A stretch of DNA of 64,000 nucleotides from contig CALXDD010000009.1 of NCBI GenBank assembly GCA_944386985.1, positions 1-64,000 of the forward strand. Reading direction: 5' to 3'. This DNA comes from an uncultured Oscillospiraceae bacterium (GTDB lineage: Bacteria; Bacillota; Clostridia; Oscillospirales; Oscillospiraceae). Of this stretch, positions 51,776 through 60,119 are shown piece by piece. The position numbers and the translations under genes were made by a program. A model generated the notes under the pieces. The model was not told the origin of the DNA. It saw nothing but the letters and a program-made list of their open reading frames with translations, and did no database searches. The first letter of the stretch is position 1, and each line of letters begins with the position of its first letter.

Positions 51776-52441
51776 ATGATGGATCAGCGAGAGCGTGTTC
51801 GCCGCTATCTTCTGTTTCTTATCGGGCTGGCGGTGAACGCCCTGGGCGTCGCCTTTATCTCTCGGGCGGCCCTGGGGACCTCTCCCCTGTCCAGTCTCGC
51901 CTTTGTACTCAGTCTCAGTACGCCGCTGACTCTGGGGACATATACGGTCCTTTTCAACACCGTGTTCCTCATCGGAGAGGCCTTGGTACGCCGGACCTTC
52001 ACGCTGAGCCAGGCCATCCAGCTGCCCTTCACGGTGCTCTTCAGCGGCTGCATTGACCTTTTCATGTGGCTCATTCCCACTCAGCTCAACGGCCCCTACC
52101 CTATGAAGGTGCTGTATCTGGTGGTGGGCTGCCTGCTGTTGAGCCTTGGCATCTCTTTTGAGGTGTTCGGCGGAGTGGTAATGCTCCCCGGCGAGGCGCT
52201 GGTCCGGGCCGTATCCCAGCGGTGGAACATCCCCTTCCACCGGGTGAAGGTGGTATTTGACAGCGCCATCACCGTGCTGGCGGCGCTGCTGGCCCTGAAG
52301 GTCTTCGGCCGTCTCAACGGCGTGAAGGAGGGCACTGTGGTGGCCGCCCTGGTGGTTGGCCAGCTGGTAAAGATGTACTCCAGGCTTCTGGGGCCCTCCA
52401 TGGAGCGCTTTTGTACGGTTGGCGCCTCCCATACTGTTTGA
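51776..52441 (+). CDS. YczE/YitT-like membrane protein
   Basis: A 221-residue membrane protein with five to six hydrophobic spans; 'YLLFLIGLAVNALGVAFISRAALGTSPLSSLA' (in pieces) and 'GGVVMLPGEALVRAVSQRWNIPFHRVKVVFD' are typical of the YczE/YyaS (DUF6198-type) group. Members are unassigned; some sit beside transporters. It begins 3 bases after ygfK, so it is in the same operon and might move a purine, xanthine or urate-related compound, which is inference. A second ATG lies one codon in. Confidence 0.82.
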   Translation: MMDQRERVRRYLLFLIGLAVNALGVAFISRAALGTSPLSSLAFVLSLSTPLTLGTYTVLFNTVFLIGEALVRRTFTLSQAIQLPFTVLFSGCIDLFMWLIPTQLNGPYPMKVLYLVVGCLLLSLGISFEVFGGVVMLPGEALVRAVSQRWNIPFHRVKVVFDSAITVLAALLALKVFGRLNGVKEGTVVAALVVGQLVKMYSRLLGPSMERFCTVGASHTV

Positions 52442-52455
52442 TTTCCTGTATAAGA

Positions 52456-52494
52456 GATGCCGCCGCGGAAGTGTTTTCTACGGCGGCATCTTTT
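52456..52494 (+). terminator. terminator after the ssnA-ygfK operon
   Basis: GATGCCGCCG and CGGCGGCATC form a 10-bp stem, 15-base loop, then TTTTC. Confidence 0.75.
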
Positions 52495-52564
52495 CTTCTT
52501 TCTGTTCTCTCTGATCTGGGAATAGATCTTTATTTCCGCTGACGATAGGTTCTTCTTCTCCTTT

Positions 52565-53096
52565 GGCCGACGGTGTATTGTCCGGTGTCATGCCTCCGGC
52601 GGGTGACTTTTCTCACCAAAGAAAAGTCACCAAAAGTTGGCTTAGAACCTATGGTTCTAAGAATTCCTCTCCTGACGTGGAACGATAGTCCCCCTGACTA
52701 TCGTTGCTTCTGTTGCCTCCGACGCTCCGTTGACGGGTCCGGTGCAGTCTAATACCGCGCTTCGGCGCGCTCCCCTGTTGGGTAGACGATGGCACTTTCG
52801 GCTACCGCTTCTTCTACATCTGAATCGTTGCGGCGTTGGTAAGTCTTACAGTATCGGAGGTTGCAGAGACCTCAACAACCGCCAGGGCAGCGCGCCGAAG
52901 CGCGGAAACAGGGGAACCCGCTCACCCCGCTGCTGCGTCAGAGGCACCAAGCCCCCAATAGAGCACCAGGACAAACAGTACACGTCAGGAGAGGAGTCCT
53001 TAGAACCATAGGTTCTAAGCTGATTTTTGCCTACTTTTGTTCAGCGACAAAAGTAGGCCGCCGGAGGCTCATACACCAAACGGTACACCGTCGGGC
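52565..53096. mobile_element. MITE-like element with nested inverted repeats
   Basis: The gap is filled by several nested inverted repeats. Outer arms: CCGACGGTG (52567) with CACCGTCGG (53086), and CCTCCGGCGG (52593-52602) with CCGCCGGAGG (53058-53067). Next, hairpins GTGACTTTTCT...AAGAAAAGTCAC and GCCTACTTTTGT...ACAAAAGTAGGC. Inner arms of 40 bp (52640-52679 and 52981-53020) match with 2 differences and each holds a TTAGAACC palindrome. Core: CCGCGCTTCGGCGCGCT (52755-52771) with its exact inverse at 52889-52905. No convincing gene inside. It looks like a non-autonomous mobile element. Confidence 0.75.
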
Positions 53097-53175
53097 GCCG
53101 ACAAAACCAACCAGGCCAACGTCAGCAAACCAACAGGCCCCATCCCAGCCAGATGGACAAAAAACATCTCCCCTA

Positions 53176-53204
53176 TGGATATCTGATTTTGGCTATGCTA
53201 TAAT
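53176..53204 (+). promoter_or_regulatory. promoter of the hydantoinase operon
   Basis: TGGATA, 17 bases, TATAAT, followed by the small palindrome TGATT-TT-AATCA; start codon 83 bases on. Confidence 0.6.
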
Positions 53205-53287
53205 GATTTTAATCAAAACAAATAACGACCGCCGGGGAGACGGCAGCTGTTTCCCCGCTCCACACTTGTGATACAAGGAGGCAATCC

Positions 53288-54655
53288 ATGAAAACATTGC
53301 TCAAAGGCGGCCGGGTAGTTTCCGGCCACGGGGCTATCCAGGCCGATGTCCTTTTGGATGGCGAGAAGATCCTGGCTGTAGGCGGCGGCCTGGAGGGTGA
53401 CCGGGTGGTGGACTGCACCGGCAAGCTTCTCTTCCCTGGCTTCATCGACGCCCACACGCATTTCGATTTGGAAGTAGCCAACACCATCACTGCCGACGAC
53501 TTCGCCACCGGCAGCCGCGCAGCCCTTCGGGGCGGCACCACCATGGTGGTGGACTTCTCCGCACCCGACAAAGGCGACACCCTCCACGACGGTCTCGCCC
53601 GCTGGCACCAAAAGGCCGACGGCAAAACCTCCTGCGACTATGGCTTCCACATGACCATCGACGACTGGAACCCCACCATCTCCCGGGAAATTGGTGAGAT
53701 GATGGAGGAGGGCGTTTCCTCCTTCAAGATGTATATGACCTACCCTGCCATGATGATCCCCGAGGACCAGATGTATGAGGCTCTCCTCCGGCTGAAAGAG
53801 GTGGGCGGCATCGCAGGCGTCCACTGCGAAAACCACGGCGTCATCAATGCTCTCATTGCCAAGGCCAAAGCAAAAGGCGCCATAGGCCCCTCCTCCCACC
53901 CCCGTACCCGGCCCAATCCCCTGGAGGCTGAGGCAGTAAGCCACCTCCTCCGGATGGCCCAGGTAGCCGACTGCCCGGTGATCATCGTCCACCTCTCCAC
54001 AAAGGAAGCCATGGAGGAGGTTCGGGCCGCCCGGAAGCGTGGCCAGACCGTCTATGTGGAGACCTGCCCCCATTACCTCCTCTTAGAGGACAGTGTCTAC
54101 GACGACCCGGACTACCTAAATGCCGCCAAATTTGTCTGTGCGCCCCCCATCCGGAAGAAGGCGGATCAGGAAGCCCTGTGGGAGGCCCTCCGTACCGGCG
54201 AGATCCAGACCGTCTCCACTGACCACTGCTCCTTTACTCTCAAGCAGAAGGAGATGGGCCGGGAGGACTTCACCAAAATCCCAGGCGGCCTCCCCGGTGT
54301 GGAAACCCGGGGCCTCCTCCTCTACTCCGCCGGCGTGGCGGAGGGCCGGATCACCCTGGGGGATATGTGCCGTGTCCTCAGTGAGAATCCCGCCAAGCTC
54401 TACGGCTGTTGGCCCCGGAAGGGCGTTATCGCCCCCGGCAGTGACGCAGACATTGTGGTCTATGACCCGGAGGGCGAAACCCTCCTCACCGCCGCGGACC
54501 AGGCCATGAACGTGGACTACAGCCCCTACGAGGGCTATCGCTGCGCCGGACGGATCGACAAGGTATTTCTCCGGGGCACTCTGGCAGTGAACGGCGGTCA
54601 GGTGGTTCTGGAGAATGCCGGTCAGTTCATTCCCCGAGGCAGAAATCAGCTCTAA
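53288..54655 (+). CDS. hyuA: dihydropyrimidinase / hydantoinase (HyuA/HydA)
   Basis: A cyclic-amidohydrolase opening hydantoin- or dihydropyrimidine-type rings, 455 residues. Binuclear metal site: His56 and His58 in 'FIDAHTHFD', carboxylated Lys147 in 'GVSSFKMYMTY', His in 'AGVHCENHG' and 'IIVHLSTKEA', and Asp in 'VSTDHCSF'. In gut purine degraders this family (often hyuA) sits beside ssnA, ygfK and ygeY and is thought to open a ring intermediate such as allantoin. ACAAGGAGG lies before ATG 53288. It shares a message with the GntR gene. Confidence 0.95.
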   Translation: MKTLLKGGRVVSGHGAIQADVLLDGEKILAVGGGLEGDRVVDCTGKLLFPGFIDAHTHFDLEVANTITADDFATGSRAALRGGTTMVVDFSAPDKGDTLHDGLARWHQKADGKTSCDYGFHMTIDDWNPTISREIGEMMEEGVSSFKMYMTYPAMMIPEDQMYEALLRLKEVGGIAGVHCENHGVINALIAKAKAKGAIGPSSHPRTRPNPLEAEAVSHLLRMAQVADCPVIIVHLSTKEAMEEVRAARKRGQTVYVETCPHYLLLEDSVYDDPDYLNAAKFVCAPPIRKKADQEALWEALRTGEIQTVSTDHCSFTLKQKEMGREDFTKIPGGLPGVETRGLLLYSAGVAEGRITLGDMCRVLSENPAKLYGCWPRKGVIAPGSDADIVVYDPEGETLLTAADQAMNVDYSPYEGYRCAGRIDKVFLRGTLAVNGGQVVLENAGQFIPRGRNQL

Positions 54656-54688
54656 TCCCATCACTTCAACAACAAAAGGAGGGGCTTC

Positions 54689-55396
54689 ATGCCAATCCCT
54701 CAGCAAGAGAACCCGGTGAACCGTCAGTCCACCCGGGACGTCATCTATCAGGCCCTGCGGGACTGGATCATCCAGGGTGAACTGCAGCCCGGAGAGAAAA
54801 TCAACGATGCTGAACTGGCCCGCCATTTTCACGTCAGCCGCACGCCGGTGCGGGAGGCCTTCCAGCTGCTGGAGAGTCAGAAACTGATCCGTGTGGTCCC
54901 TGGCCGCAGCACCACTGTCACCGAGATCGACAAGGTGGACTTAGAGAAGTGCTATCGCCCCCTGGCGGAGATCCAGGCTCTGGGCGCAAAAATAGCGGTG
55001 GAATTTCTGACTGAGGAGCAGCTCTCGCAGCTGCAGGCCATCCTGGACCGGTCCGACAGAGCCTGTGCCGAAAACGACGCGCAGACTGCTATTTCCTGCG
55101 ATGCGGATTTCCACGCCATTATCATGGCCGCCGCCGGCAACGAGTATCTGATCGATTTCTCCGATCTCATGCTGCTGCACATCCAGCGCATCAAATACCA
55201 CTTCTTCCACTGTGACCGGATGCGCCGTGCCTCCGTCCAGCAGCACAAGGAAGTACTGGCCGCACTCCGCTCCCGGGACGGCGAGGCCGCCGCCCAGCGG
55301 ATGCGCAGCCACTGGCTCAGCGCCATGGAGAGCAGTATCCGGGATGTGGCCGACAGTACCCGGGCAACTTCACCAGTAGAAAGCACTGAAATTTAG
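54689..55396 (+). CDS. GntR/FCD-family transcription regulator
   Basis: A 235-residue regulator, probably of the purine/hydantoin genes. The winged helix-turn-helix is 'KINDAELARHFHVSRTPVREAFQLLESQKLI' (two pieces, residues 35-65). The FCD ligand domain (about 85-225) has 'CYRPLAEIQALGAKIAVEF', 'DADFHAIIMAAAGNEYL' and 'HKEVLAALRSRDGEAAAQRMRSHW', whose Asp/His residues usually bind a metal and an acid ligand. It lies 33 bases after hyuA. Candidate operators are the palindromes at 55404-55415 and 55477-55493. Confidence 0.92.
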   Translation: MPIPQQENPVNRQSTRDVIYQALRDWIIQGELQPGEKINDAELARHFHVSRTPVREAFQLLESQKLIRVVPGRSTTVTEIDKVDLEKCYRPLAEIQALGAKIAVEFLTEEQLSQLQAILDRSDRACAENDAQTAISCDADFHAIIMAAAGNEYLIDFSDLMLLHIQRIKYHFFHCDRMRRASVQQHKEVLAALRSRDGEAAAQRMRSHWLSAMESSIRDVADSTRATSPVESTEI

Positions 55397-55403
55397 TAGT
55401 TCC

Positions 55404-55415
55404 TACAATATTGTA
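55404..55415. promoter_or_regulatory. candidate GntR operator
   Basis: TACAAT-ATTGTA is a perfect 12-bp palindrome just after the regulator gene, similar in style to known FCD-GntR sites. It lies upstream of the ygeY promoter. Confidence 0.4.
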
Positions 55416-55424
55416 TGGAAAAAG

Positions 55425-55464
55425 CGCCCCTGTCTTTGGAGATTCTTGACAGGGGCGCCTTTTT
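55425..55464 (+). terminator. terminator after the regulator gene
   Basis: GCGCCCCTGTC pairs with GACAGGGGCGC (11 bp, 12-base loop), then CTTTTT. The ygeY promoter -35 lies inside its right arm. Confidence 0.88.
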
Positions 55465-55474
55465 GCACTATGAT
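55446..55474 (+). promoter_or_regulatory. near-consensus promoter of ygeY
   Basis: TTGACA, 17 bases, TATGAT, overlapping the upstream terminator. A second possible promoter (TTGACG, 17 bases, TATCGT) lies at 55563-55591. Confidence 0.7.
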
Positions 55475-55476
55475 AG

Positions 55477-55493
55477 CGATATGCAATATATCG
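55477..55493. promoter_or_regulatory. inverted repeat at the ygeY transcription start
   Basis: CGATAT-GCAAT-ATATCG, a perfect 6-5-6 inverted repeat, right after the -10 box at 55469-55474; related words (GTATCGGATATCG) follow. It is well placed for a repressor, possibly the neighbouring GntR protein. Confidence 0.5.
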
Positions 55494-55606
55494 CGTATCG
55501 GATATCGTCAAAAGTCCTATAAAGCCGCCGGTCCCTCCCTTTGTCTTCTGCCATTTCGCACATTGACGTGGGAAGAAAATCCGTGTATCGTATTGGCATC
55601 GAAAGA

Positions 55607-55649
55607 CGACGGTGCCTTGGACCTGGTGGTTGGGCGCCGTCGCCTTTTT
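55607..55649 (+). terminator. leader terminator-like hairpin before ygeY
   Basis: CGACGGTGCC (55607-55616) pairs with GGCGCCGTCG (55633-55642) with one G-T pair, followed by CCTTTTTG, 67 bases ahead of ygeY. It stands downstream of both candidate promoters and may attenuate. Confidence 0.65.
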
Positions 55650-55715
55650 GTTGCTTTTGGGGAGGAATTCTCTCCCCAAGATAAGAAAACCAGCGTGTGA
55701 AGGAGGCTCATCAAC

Positions 55716-56891
55716 ATGAACAGAGAGGAACGCTTGGTACAGTTTTGCCGGCAGCTGCTGCAGCTGCCCAGCCTTTCCGGCCAGGAGGAGCAGGTGGTCC
55801 GCTGCATTGAAAAAACCATGAAGGAATATGGTTTTGACAAGGTAGAGATCGACCGCTACGGCAGCATTGTAGGCACCATACAGGGCAAGCGCCCCGGTAA
55901 GACCGTGGTGATGGATGGCCATATCGATACCGTCCCCATTTCCGATCCCTCCCAGTGGACCCACGACCCCTACGGTGCGGAGGTAGTAGATGGGAAAATC
56001 TACGGCCGCGGAGCCTCCGACATGAAGGGCAGCGTGGCCGCCATGATTTCCGCCGCCGCCCATTTCGCCGAGGACACCGGTAAGGATTTCGCCGGCAAAG
56101 TCTGTGTCAGCTGCACCGTTCATGAGGAATGCTTTGAGGGAATCTCTGCCCGCGAGGTAGTGAAGAACACCCACCCCGACTTCGTCATCATCGGCGAGGC
56201 CACCTCCACCACCCTGAAAATCGGCCAGCGCGGCCGTGCGGAGGTGGTTGTGGAAACCGATGGCGTCACCTGCCACTCCTCCAACCCGGAGAAGGGCGTC
56301 AATGCCGTCTACCACATGTGCGCCGTCATCGACGAGATTCGAAAGATCGAACCCAGCACCCATCCCATGCTGGGTAAGGGTATCCTGGAACTGACAGACA
56401 TCATCTCCTCCCCCTACCCCGGGGCCTCCGTGGTGCCGGGCCTCTGCCGGGCCACCTTCGACCGCCGCACCCTGGTGGGCGAGACAGAGGAGTCCGTACT
56501 GGCCCCCGTTCAGGCGGCCATTGACCGGGTGAAGGAGCGCATCCCCAACCTGAAGGCCCGGGTTTATCTGGCAAAGGGCAGCGAGAAGTGCTGGACCGGC
56601 GACACCATCGAGGCCAAGCGGTTCTTCCCCGCCTGGGCTCTGAAGGAGGACGATGAGCTGGTGGTGAAGGCCCTGGCGGGCCTCAAGGAGGCCGGCATCG
56701 ACGCGCCCCTTTCCCACTTTGCCTTCTGCACCAACGGCAGCTCCTTCTGCGGTGAAGCGGGCATCCCCACGGTGGGCTTCGGTCCCTCTTTGGAGAGCCT
56801 GGCGCATGTGGTGGACGAGTACATTGAGATCGATCAGCTCACCCGGGCCTGCAAGGGCTTTGAGGGCATTTTAAGAAACCTCTGCAAGTAA
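55716..56891 (+). CDS. ygeY: YgeY-family M20 metallohydrolase
   Basis: An M20/M28-type zinc amidohydrolase of 391 residues, in the group named for selenium-metabolism-linked hydrolases and found beside ssnA, ygfK and hyuA. Metal site: His and Asp in 'VVMDGHIDTVP', Asp in 'GRGASDMKGSVAAM', and the catalytic Glu pair in 'CTVHEECFEGI'. A dimerisation domain lies in the middle ('GQRGRAEVVVETDGVTCHSS'). It probably cleaves a ring-opened ureido intermediate. AAGGAGG precedes ATG 55716. Followed by the symporter gene 79 bases on. Confidence 0.94.
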   Translation: MNREERLVQFCRQLLQLPSLSGQEEQVVRCIEKTMKEYGFDKVEIDRYGSIVGTIQGKRPGKTVVMDGHIDTVPISDPSQWTHDPYGAEVVDGKIYGRGASDMKGSVAAMISAAAHFAEDTGKDFAGKVCVSCTVHEECFEGISAREVVKNTHPDFVIIGEATSTTLKIGQRGRAEVVVETDGVTCHSSNPEKGVNAVYHMCAVIDEIRKIEPSTHPMLGKGILELTDIISSPYPGASVVPGLCRATFDRRTLVGETEESVLAPVQAAIDRVKERIPNLKARVYLAKGSEKCWTGDTIEAKRFFPAWALKEDDELVVKALAGLKEAGIDAPLSHFAFCTNGSSFCGEAGIPTVGFGPSLESLAHVVDEYIEIDQLTRACKGFEGILRNLCK

Positions 56892-56970
56892 TCTTACCTC
56901 TTTCCCAGCGAATTCCTGCAAAGTTGAGAAGTGTTGGGTCGTGTTTGACTCAAAGCGAAAGGAGTATCGT

Positions 56971-58389
56971 ATGGAACAATTCTTGACATCCTTTGCCAAC
57001 ATTCTGTGGGGCGCACCGGTGCTGATTCTGCTGGCCGCCGTAGGTATTGTGTTCGGGATTCGTACCCGATTCTTCCAGCTGCGTAAATTCGGTCACATTA
57101 TGAAAAACACCGCCGGCGAGATGTTCAAAAAAGGCGGCGGCGCCACCGGCCAGCACGGTACCCTGACGCCGCTGCAGGCAGTCTCCTCCGCGCTTGCCGG
57201 GTGCGTCGGCACCGCCAACATCTCCGGCGTGGCCACTGCCATGGTGGTGGGCGGCCCCGGTGCCGTGTTCTGGATGTGGGTCATCGCCATCTTCGGCATG
57301 CTCACCAAGTGCGTGGAGGTCACCCTGGCCCAGTATTACCGCATCAAGGGCGAGGATGGTGTCTACTACGGCGGACCCATGTACTACATTGAGCGGGGTA
57401 TGGGCAAAAAATGGAAGCCCCTGGCCCTTTTCTTCGCCTTCACCATCATCATCGGCGGTCTCGGCACTGCTGCCTTTGCCCAGCCCTTCGCCATGAGCAA
57501 CGCCATCAAGAACGCCTTTGGTGTGCCCCTGTGGGCTACCACTGTGGTGGCTGTGGCCATCTGCGGTCTGGTGCTCATCGGCGGCGTCAAGGGCATCGGC
57601 AAATTCTGTGAGAAGATCACCCCCACTATGTGCGTGATCTATGTGGTCACCGCCCTGGGCGTTATCTTCGTCAACTACCAGAATATCCCCGCTGCTTTCG
57701 GCGTCATCTTCAAGTACGCCTTTACCCCCATGGCCGCTGTGGGCGGTCTGGCGGGCTCCACTCTGGCCCTGGCTCTGCGGCAGGGCGCCGCCCGGGGCAC
57801 CTTCTCCAATGAGGCCGGCTGCGGCTCCTCCCCCATCACCCACGCCACCGCTATCACTGAGCACCCCTTCAAGGAGGGCCTCTACGGCTCCTTCGAGGTG
57901 TTCGTGGACACCATCGTGGTTTGCTCCATGACCTCCCTGGCCATCCTCTGCAGCGGTACGGAGATCTGGCAGTCCGGTACCAAGGATGTGGCCCTGACCC
58001 AAATGGCTTTCTCCTCCGTGTACGGCGACATCGGTCCCATCATCATTGCCATCTGCCTCAGCCTCTTCGCATTCTCCACCATGGTAGGCTGGGAGATCAA
58101 CTACGAATCCGCCTTCTTCTATATCTTCCCCAAGGGGGAGCGGTCCAAGATCGCCAAGTTCCTCATCCGTGTGGTATGGCTGGTACCCAGCTTCATCGCC
58201 CTGGGCAAAACCCCCGATCTGGTGTGGACGGTGGTGGATATCGCCTCCGGCCTCTGGTGCATCCCCAACGCCATCGCTATGCTGGCCCTGTCCGGTGTGT
58301 TCATGAAGATCTATCAGGACTACAATGAGAAGTATATTCTGAAAACCCGCAGTAAGGATGAGATTCTGGAAGTGATCGAAAAGAAATAA
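56971..58389 (+). CDS. AgcS-type sodium:amino-acid symporter
   Basis: A 472-residue Na+/alanine-glycine symporter family protein with about eleven membrane spans. Family words: 'GTLTPLQAVSSALAGCVGTANISGVATAM' in pieces, 'GPGAVFWMWVIAIFGMLTKCVEVTLAQYYR', 'AARGTFSNEAGCGSSPITHA' and 'FSTMVGWEINYESAFFY'. I start at ATG 56971 after AAAGGAG; the frame opens at 56941. Placed last in the purine cluster, it may take up or release an amino-acid-like product, for example 2,3-diaminopropionate or glycine; substrate is inference. Confidence 0.92.
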   Translation: MEQFLTSFANILWGAPVLILLAAVGIVFGIRTRFFQLRKFGHIMKNTAGEMFKKGGGATGQHGTLTPLQAVSSALAGCVGTANISGVATAMVVGGPGAVFWMWVIAIFGMLTKCVEVTLAQYYRIKGEDGVYYGGPMYYIERGMGKKWKPLALFFAFTIIIGGLGTAAFAQPFAMSNAIKNAFGVPLWATTVVAVAICGLVLIGGVKGIGKFCEKITPTMCVIYVVTALGVIFVNYQNIPAAFGVIFKYAFTPMAAVGGLAGSTLALALRQGAARGTFSNEAGCGSSPITHATAITEHPFKEGLYGSFEVFVDTIVVCSMTSLAILCSGTEIWQSGTKDVALTQMAFSSVYGDIGPIIIAICLSLFAFSTMVGWEINYESAFFYIFPKGERSKIAKFLIRVVWLVPSFIALGKTPDLVWTVVDIASGLWCIPNAIAMLALSGVFMKIYQDYNEKYILKTRSKDEILEVIEKK

Positions 58390-58411
58390 TCTCTCTCCTC
58401 CTTATTAAAAT

Positions 58412-58448
58412 GGGACGCTGCAGCAAGGAATCTGCAGCGTCCCTTTTT
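58412..58448 (+). terminator. terminator after the symporter gene
   Basis: GGGACGCTGCAG and CTGCAGCGTCCC, perfect 12-bp stem, then TTTTT. Confidence 0.92.
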
Positions 58449-58614
58449 CTACGGTAAAAACAGAAAAGCAGGTTGGCGATAAAAAACAAAACGGATCAGA
58501 GGCGAAATAGGCGGGACAAATCGTCTGCCAGCAGAACAGGTGCATTCTCCGGCCTCATCTTTCCCTGACTCGGCACATACTCCGGCCAGCCTCCGTATTC
58601 ATGCACATAAATAC

Positions 58615-58659
58615 AAAAGACAGGGTGAACAGCCCGGAGGCTGTCCACCCTGTCTTTTT
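58615..58659. terminator. bidirectional terminator ahead of the aldo/keto reductase
   Basis: GACAGGGTG and CACCCTGTC enclose a second stem (ACAGCC/GGCTGT); A-run on the left, T-run on the right. It would stop the minus-strand aldo/keto reductase message. The rest of 58450-58710 shows no gene. Confidence 0.8.
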
Positions 58660-58710
58660 ATTGAGCCGCATCTTACAGCATCTTCCTTTTTCGCTGTTTG
58701 CCGCAGAAAG

Positions 58711-59688
58711 TCACTTGTGGGTGGGAAAACGATTTCCGGTGAGATCCCGCCAGATATTCCCCAGTTCCTCCTCCGGGAGTGGTACGGCCGGAGCGTTTTC
58801 CATCAGGTCCAGATTCTGCTCCAACTGGCCGATACGGCTGAAGCCCAGGATCACCGAGGTAACCTTCGGCTGCGCCCAAAGCCACTGGAGAGACAGGCCC
58901 AGCACCGTCTGGCCCCGCTGCTCCGCCAAGGCCTGGATCCGCTCCACCGCCTCCAGATTCCGGTCGGACAAATAGCGGTCCGCATAGCCCTTGTCCAGAG
59001 AGAGCCGACCGTCCGCCGGCCTTCTGCCAGCCTGGTACTTCCCGCTGAGAAGCCCGCCGGCCAGAGGGTTGTAGGTGGTGAGTCCCATAGGGTATTTGCC
59101 GAGCAGAGGCAGCAGCTCCGTTTCGATTCCCCTCGTCAGAAGGTTATAAACGTTCTCCGTAGCCACCGGGGGCTGAAGACCCATCTCCCAGGCTTTTAAG
59201 ATCATCTCGCAGATCTGCCAGGCAGAAAAATTGCTGATGCCGTAATAACGGATCTTCCCCTCCCGGATGAGGTCATTCATGGCCTCAATCAGTGCCTCCG
59301 GGGACACATTCTTGTCGGGAAAGTGGGCGTAGTAGAGGTCGATGCAGTCCGTCTGCAGCCGCCGGAGGCTTGCCTCTGCCGCCGCCAACAGGTGGGTCCT
59401 TCCAAGCCCACGGTCATCGGGGCCGGGACCGGTGGCGCCGCCCGCCTTAGTGGCCAGGACTATCTTCTGCCGCCAGGGCTTCAGAACATTGCCCAAAATC
59501 TCCTCGGTGGCGGTGGGAGAAACCCGCGGATAGATATCCGCCGTATCGACGAAGTTGACGCCCCGCTCTACGCCCAGAGCCACAGCGGACCGGGCAGTTG
59601 TCTCGTCCATCTGGTCCCCGAACGTCATGGTGCCGAGACAGGCCCGTGAGACAGTAAGGTCCGTACCGGGGATCTTTGTATAGTCCAT
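58711..59688 (-). CDS. aldo/keto reductase
   Basis: A 325-residue NAD(P)H-dependent reductase with the AKR barrel: 'FVDTADIYP' (Asp-Tyr pair of the active site), Lys in 'VLATKAGG', 'IDLYYAHFPD' (His), 'IRYYGISNFSAWQI' and the cofactor segment 'KVTSVILGFSRIGQLEQNLD'. Substrate unknown; closest to the YghZ/Kv-beta-like group. I start at ATG 59688 (MDYTKIPGTDL), with GGAGG nine bases before; the frame is open to 59943 but those codons overlap the promoter. Confidence 0.92.
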   Translation of the reverse strand: MDYTKIPGTDLTVSRACLGTMTFGDQMDETTARSAVALGVERGVNFVDTADIYPRVSPTATEEILGNVLKPWRQKIVLATKAGGATGPGPDDRGLGRTHLLAAAEASLRRLQTDCIDLYYAHFPDKNVSPEALIEAMNDLIREGKIRYYGISNFSAWQICEMILKAWEMGLQPPVATENVYNLLTRGIETELLPLLGKYPMGLTTYNPLAGGLLSGKYQAGRRPADGRLSLDKGYADRYLSDRNLEAVERIQALAEQRGQTVLGLSLQWLWAQPKVTSVILGFSRIGQLEQNLDLMENAPAVPLPEEELGNIWRDLTGNRFPTHK

Positions 59689-59734
59689 AGCACGCCTCCG
59701 TTCTATGTTATCTCCGGCATATTCGCCCGAATTC

Positions 59735-59762
59735 ATTATACCATGCAGGAAGGGTCCGTCAA
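59735..59762 (-). promoter_or_regulatory. promoter of the aldo/keto reductase gene
   Basis: On the minus strand TTGACG (59762-59757), 16 bases, TATAAT (59740-59735), about 46 bases before the start codon. Confidence 0.65.
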
Positions 59763-60119
59763 GGCCCGGCGGCGGACGGCAACGTTTTCTCCTTTCTTCT
59801 CCAGCCTCTCTCTGCCTGGGGATAAGTTCTCGCTTCTCCCTTGTAGAATTTTCAGAAATCTGCAACAATTCGGGAACCTCATATGTGCAATAACGGAACG
59901 GAAACGAGACCATGGGCCACTCCCACCGTCTGGGAACACTCAAGGAGCGCAGCTGCCGCAGAGATTCTTGGTCCCGCTTTTCCCCTCTGCTTGTTCAATC
60001 TTCTGTCTGATACGAGCGCACAGATGGCAGCTCTGCTTGCATAAATCAAATGTTGTGAATGCGAAAGGCGGCTCCGCCGCAAATCCAAGGCAGAAAACCG
60101 CTGCCAATAAAGTTTTTCC
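59763..60119. other. intergenic region with no recognised gene
   Basis: About 360 bases between the promoter above and the EamA gene. Several short frames are open on both strands but lack ribosome sites and family wording; I see no clear terminator or RNA gene. Confidence 0.5.

Noticed and set aside
48758..52432. 1224-codon open frame on the minus strand opposite ygfK
   Set aside because: It mirrors the codon pattern of the well-supported ygfK and deaminase genes; the product is His/Gly/Val-rich without family words and has no ribosome site.
52730..53271. Short plus-strand frames inside the palindromic element
   Set aside because: No ribosome sites, and the frames follow from G+C palindromes; the products are Arg/Pro/Gln-rich without family wording.
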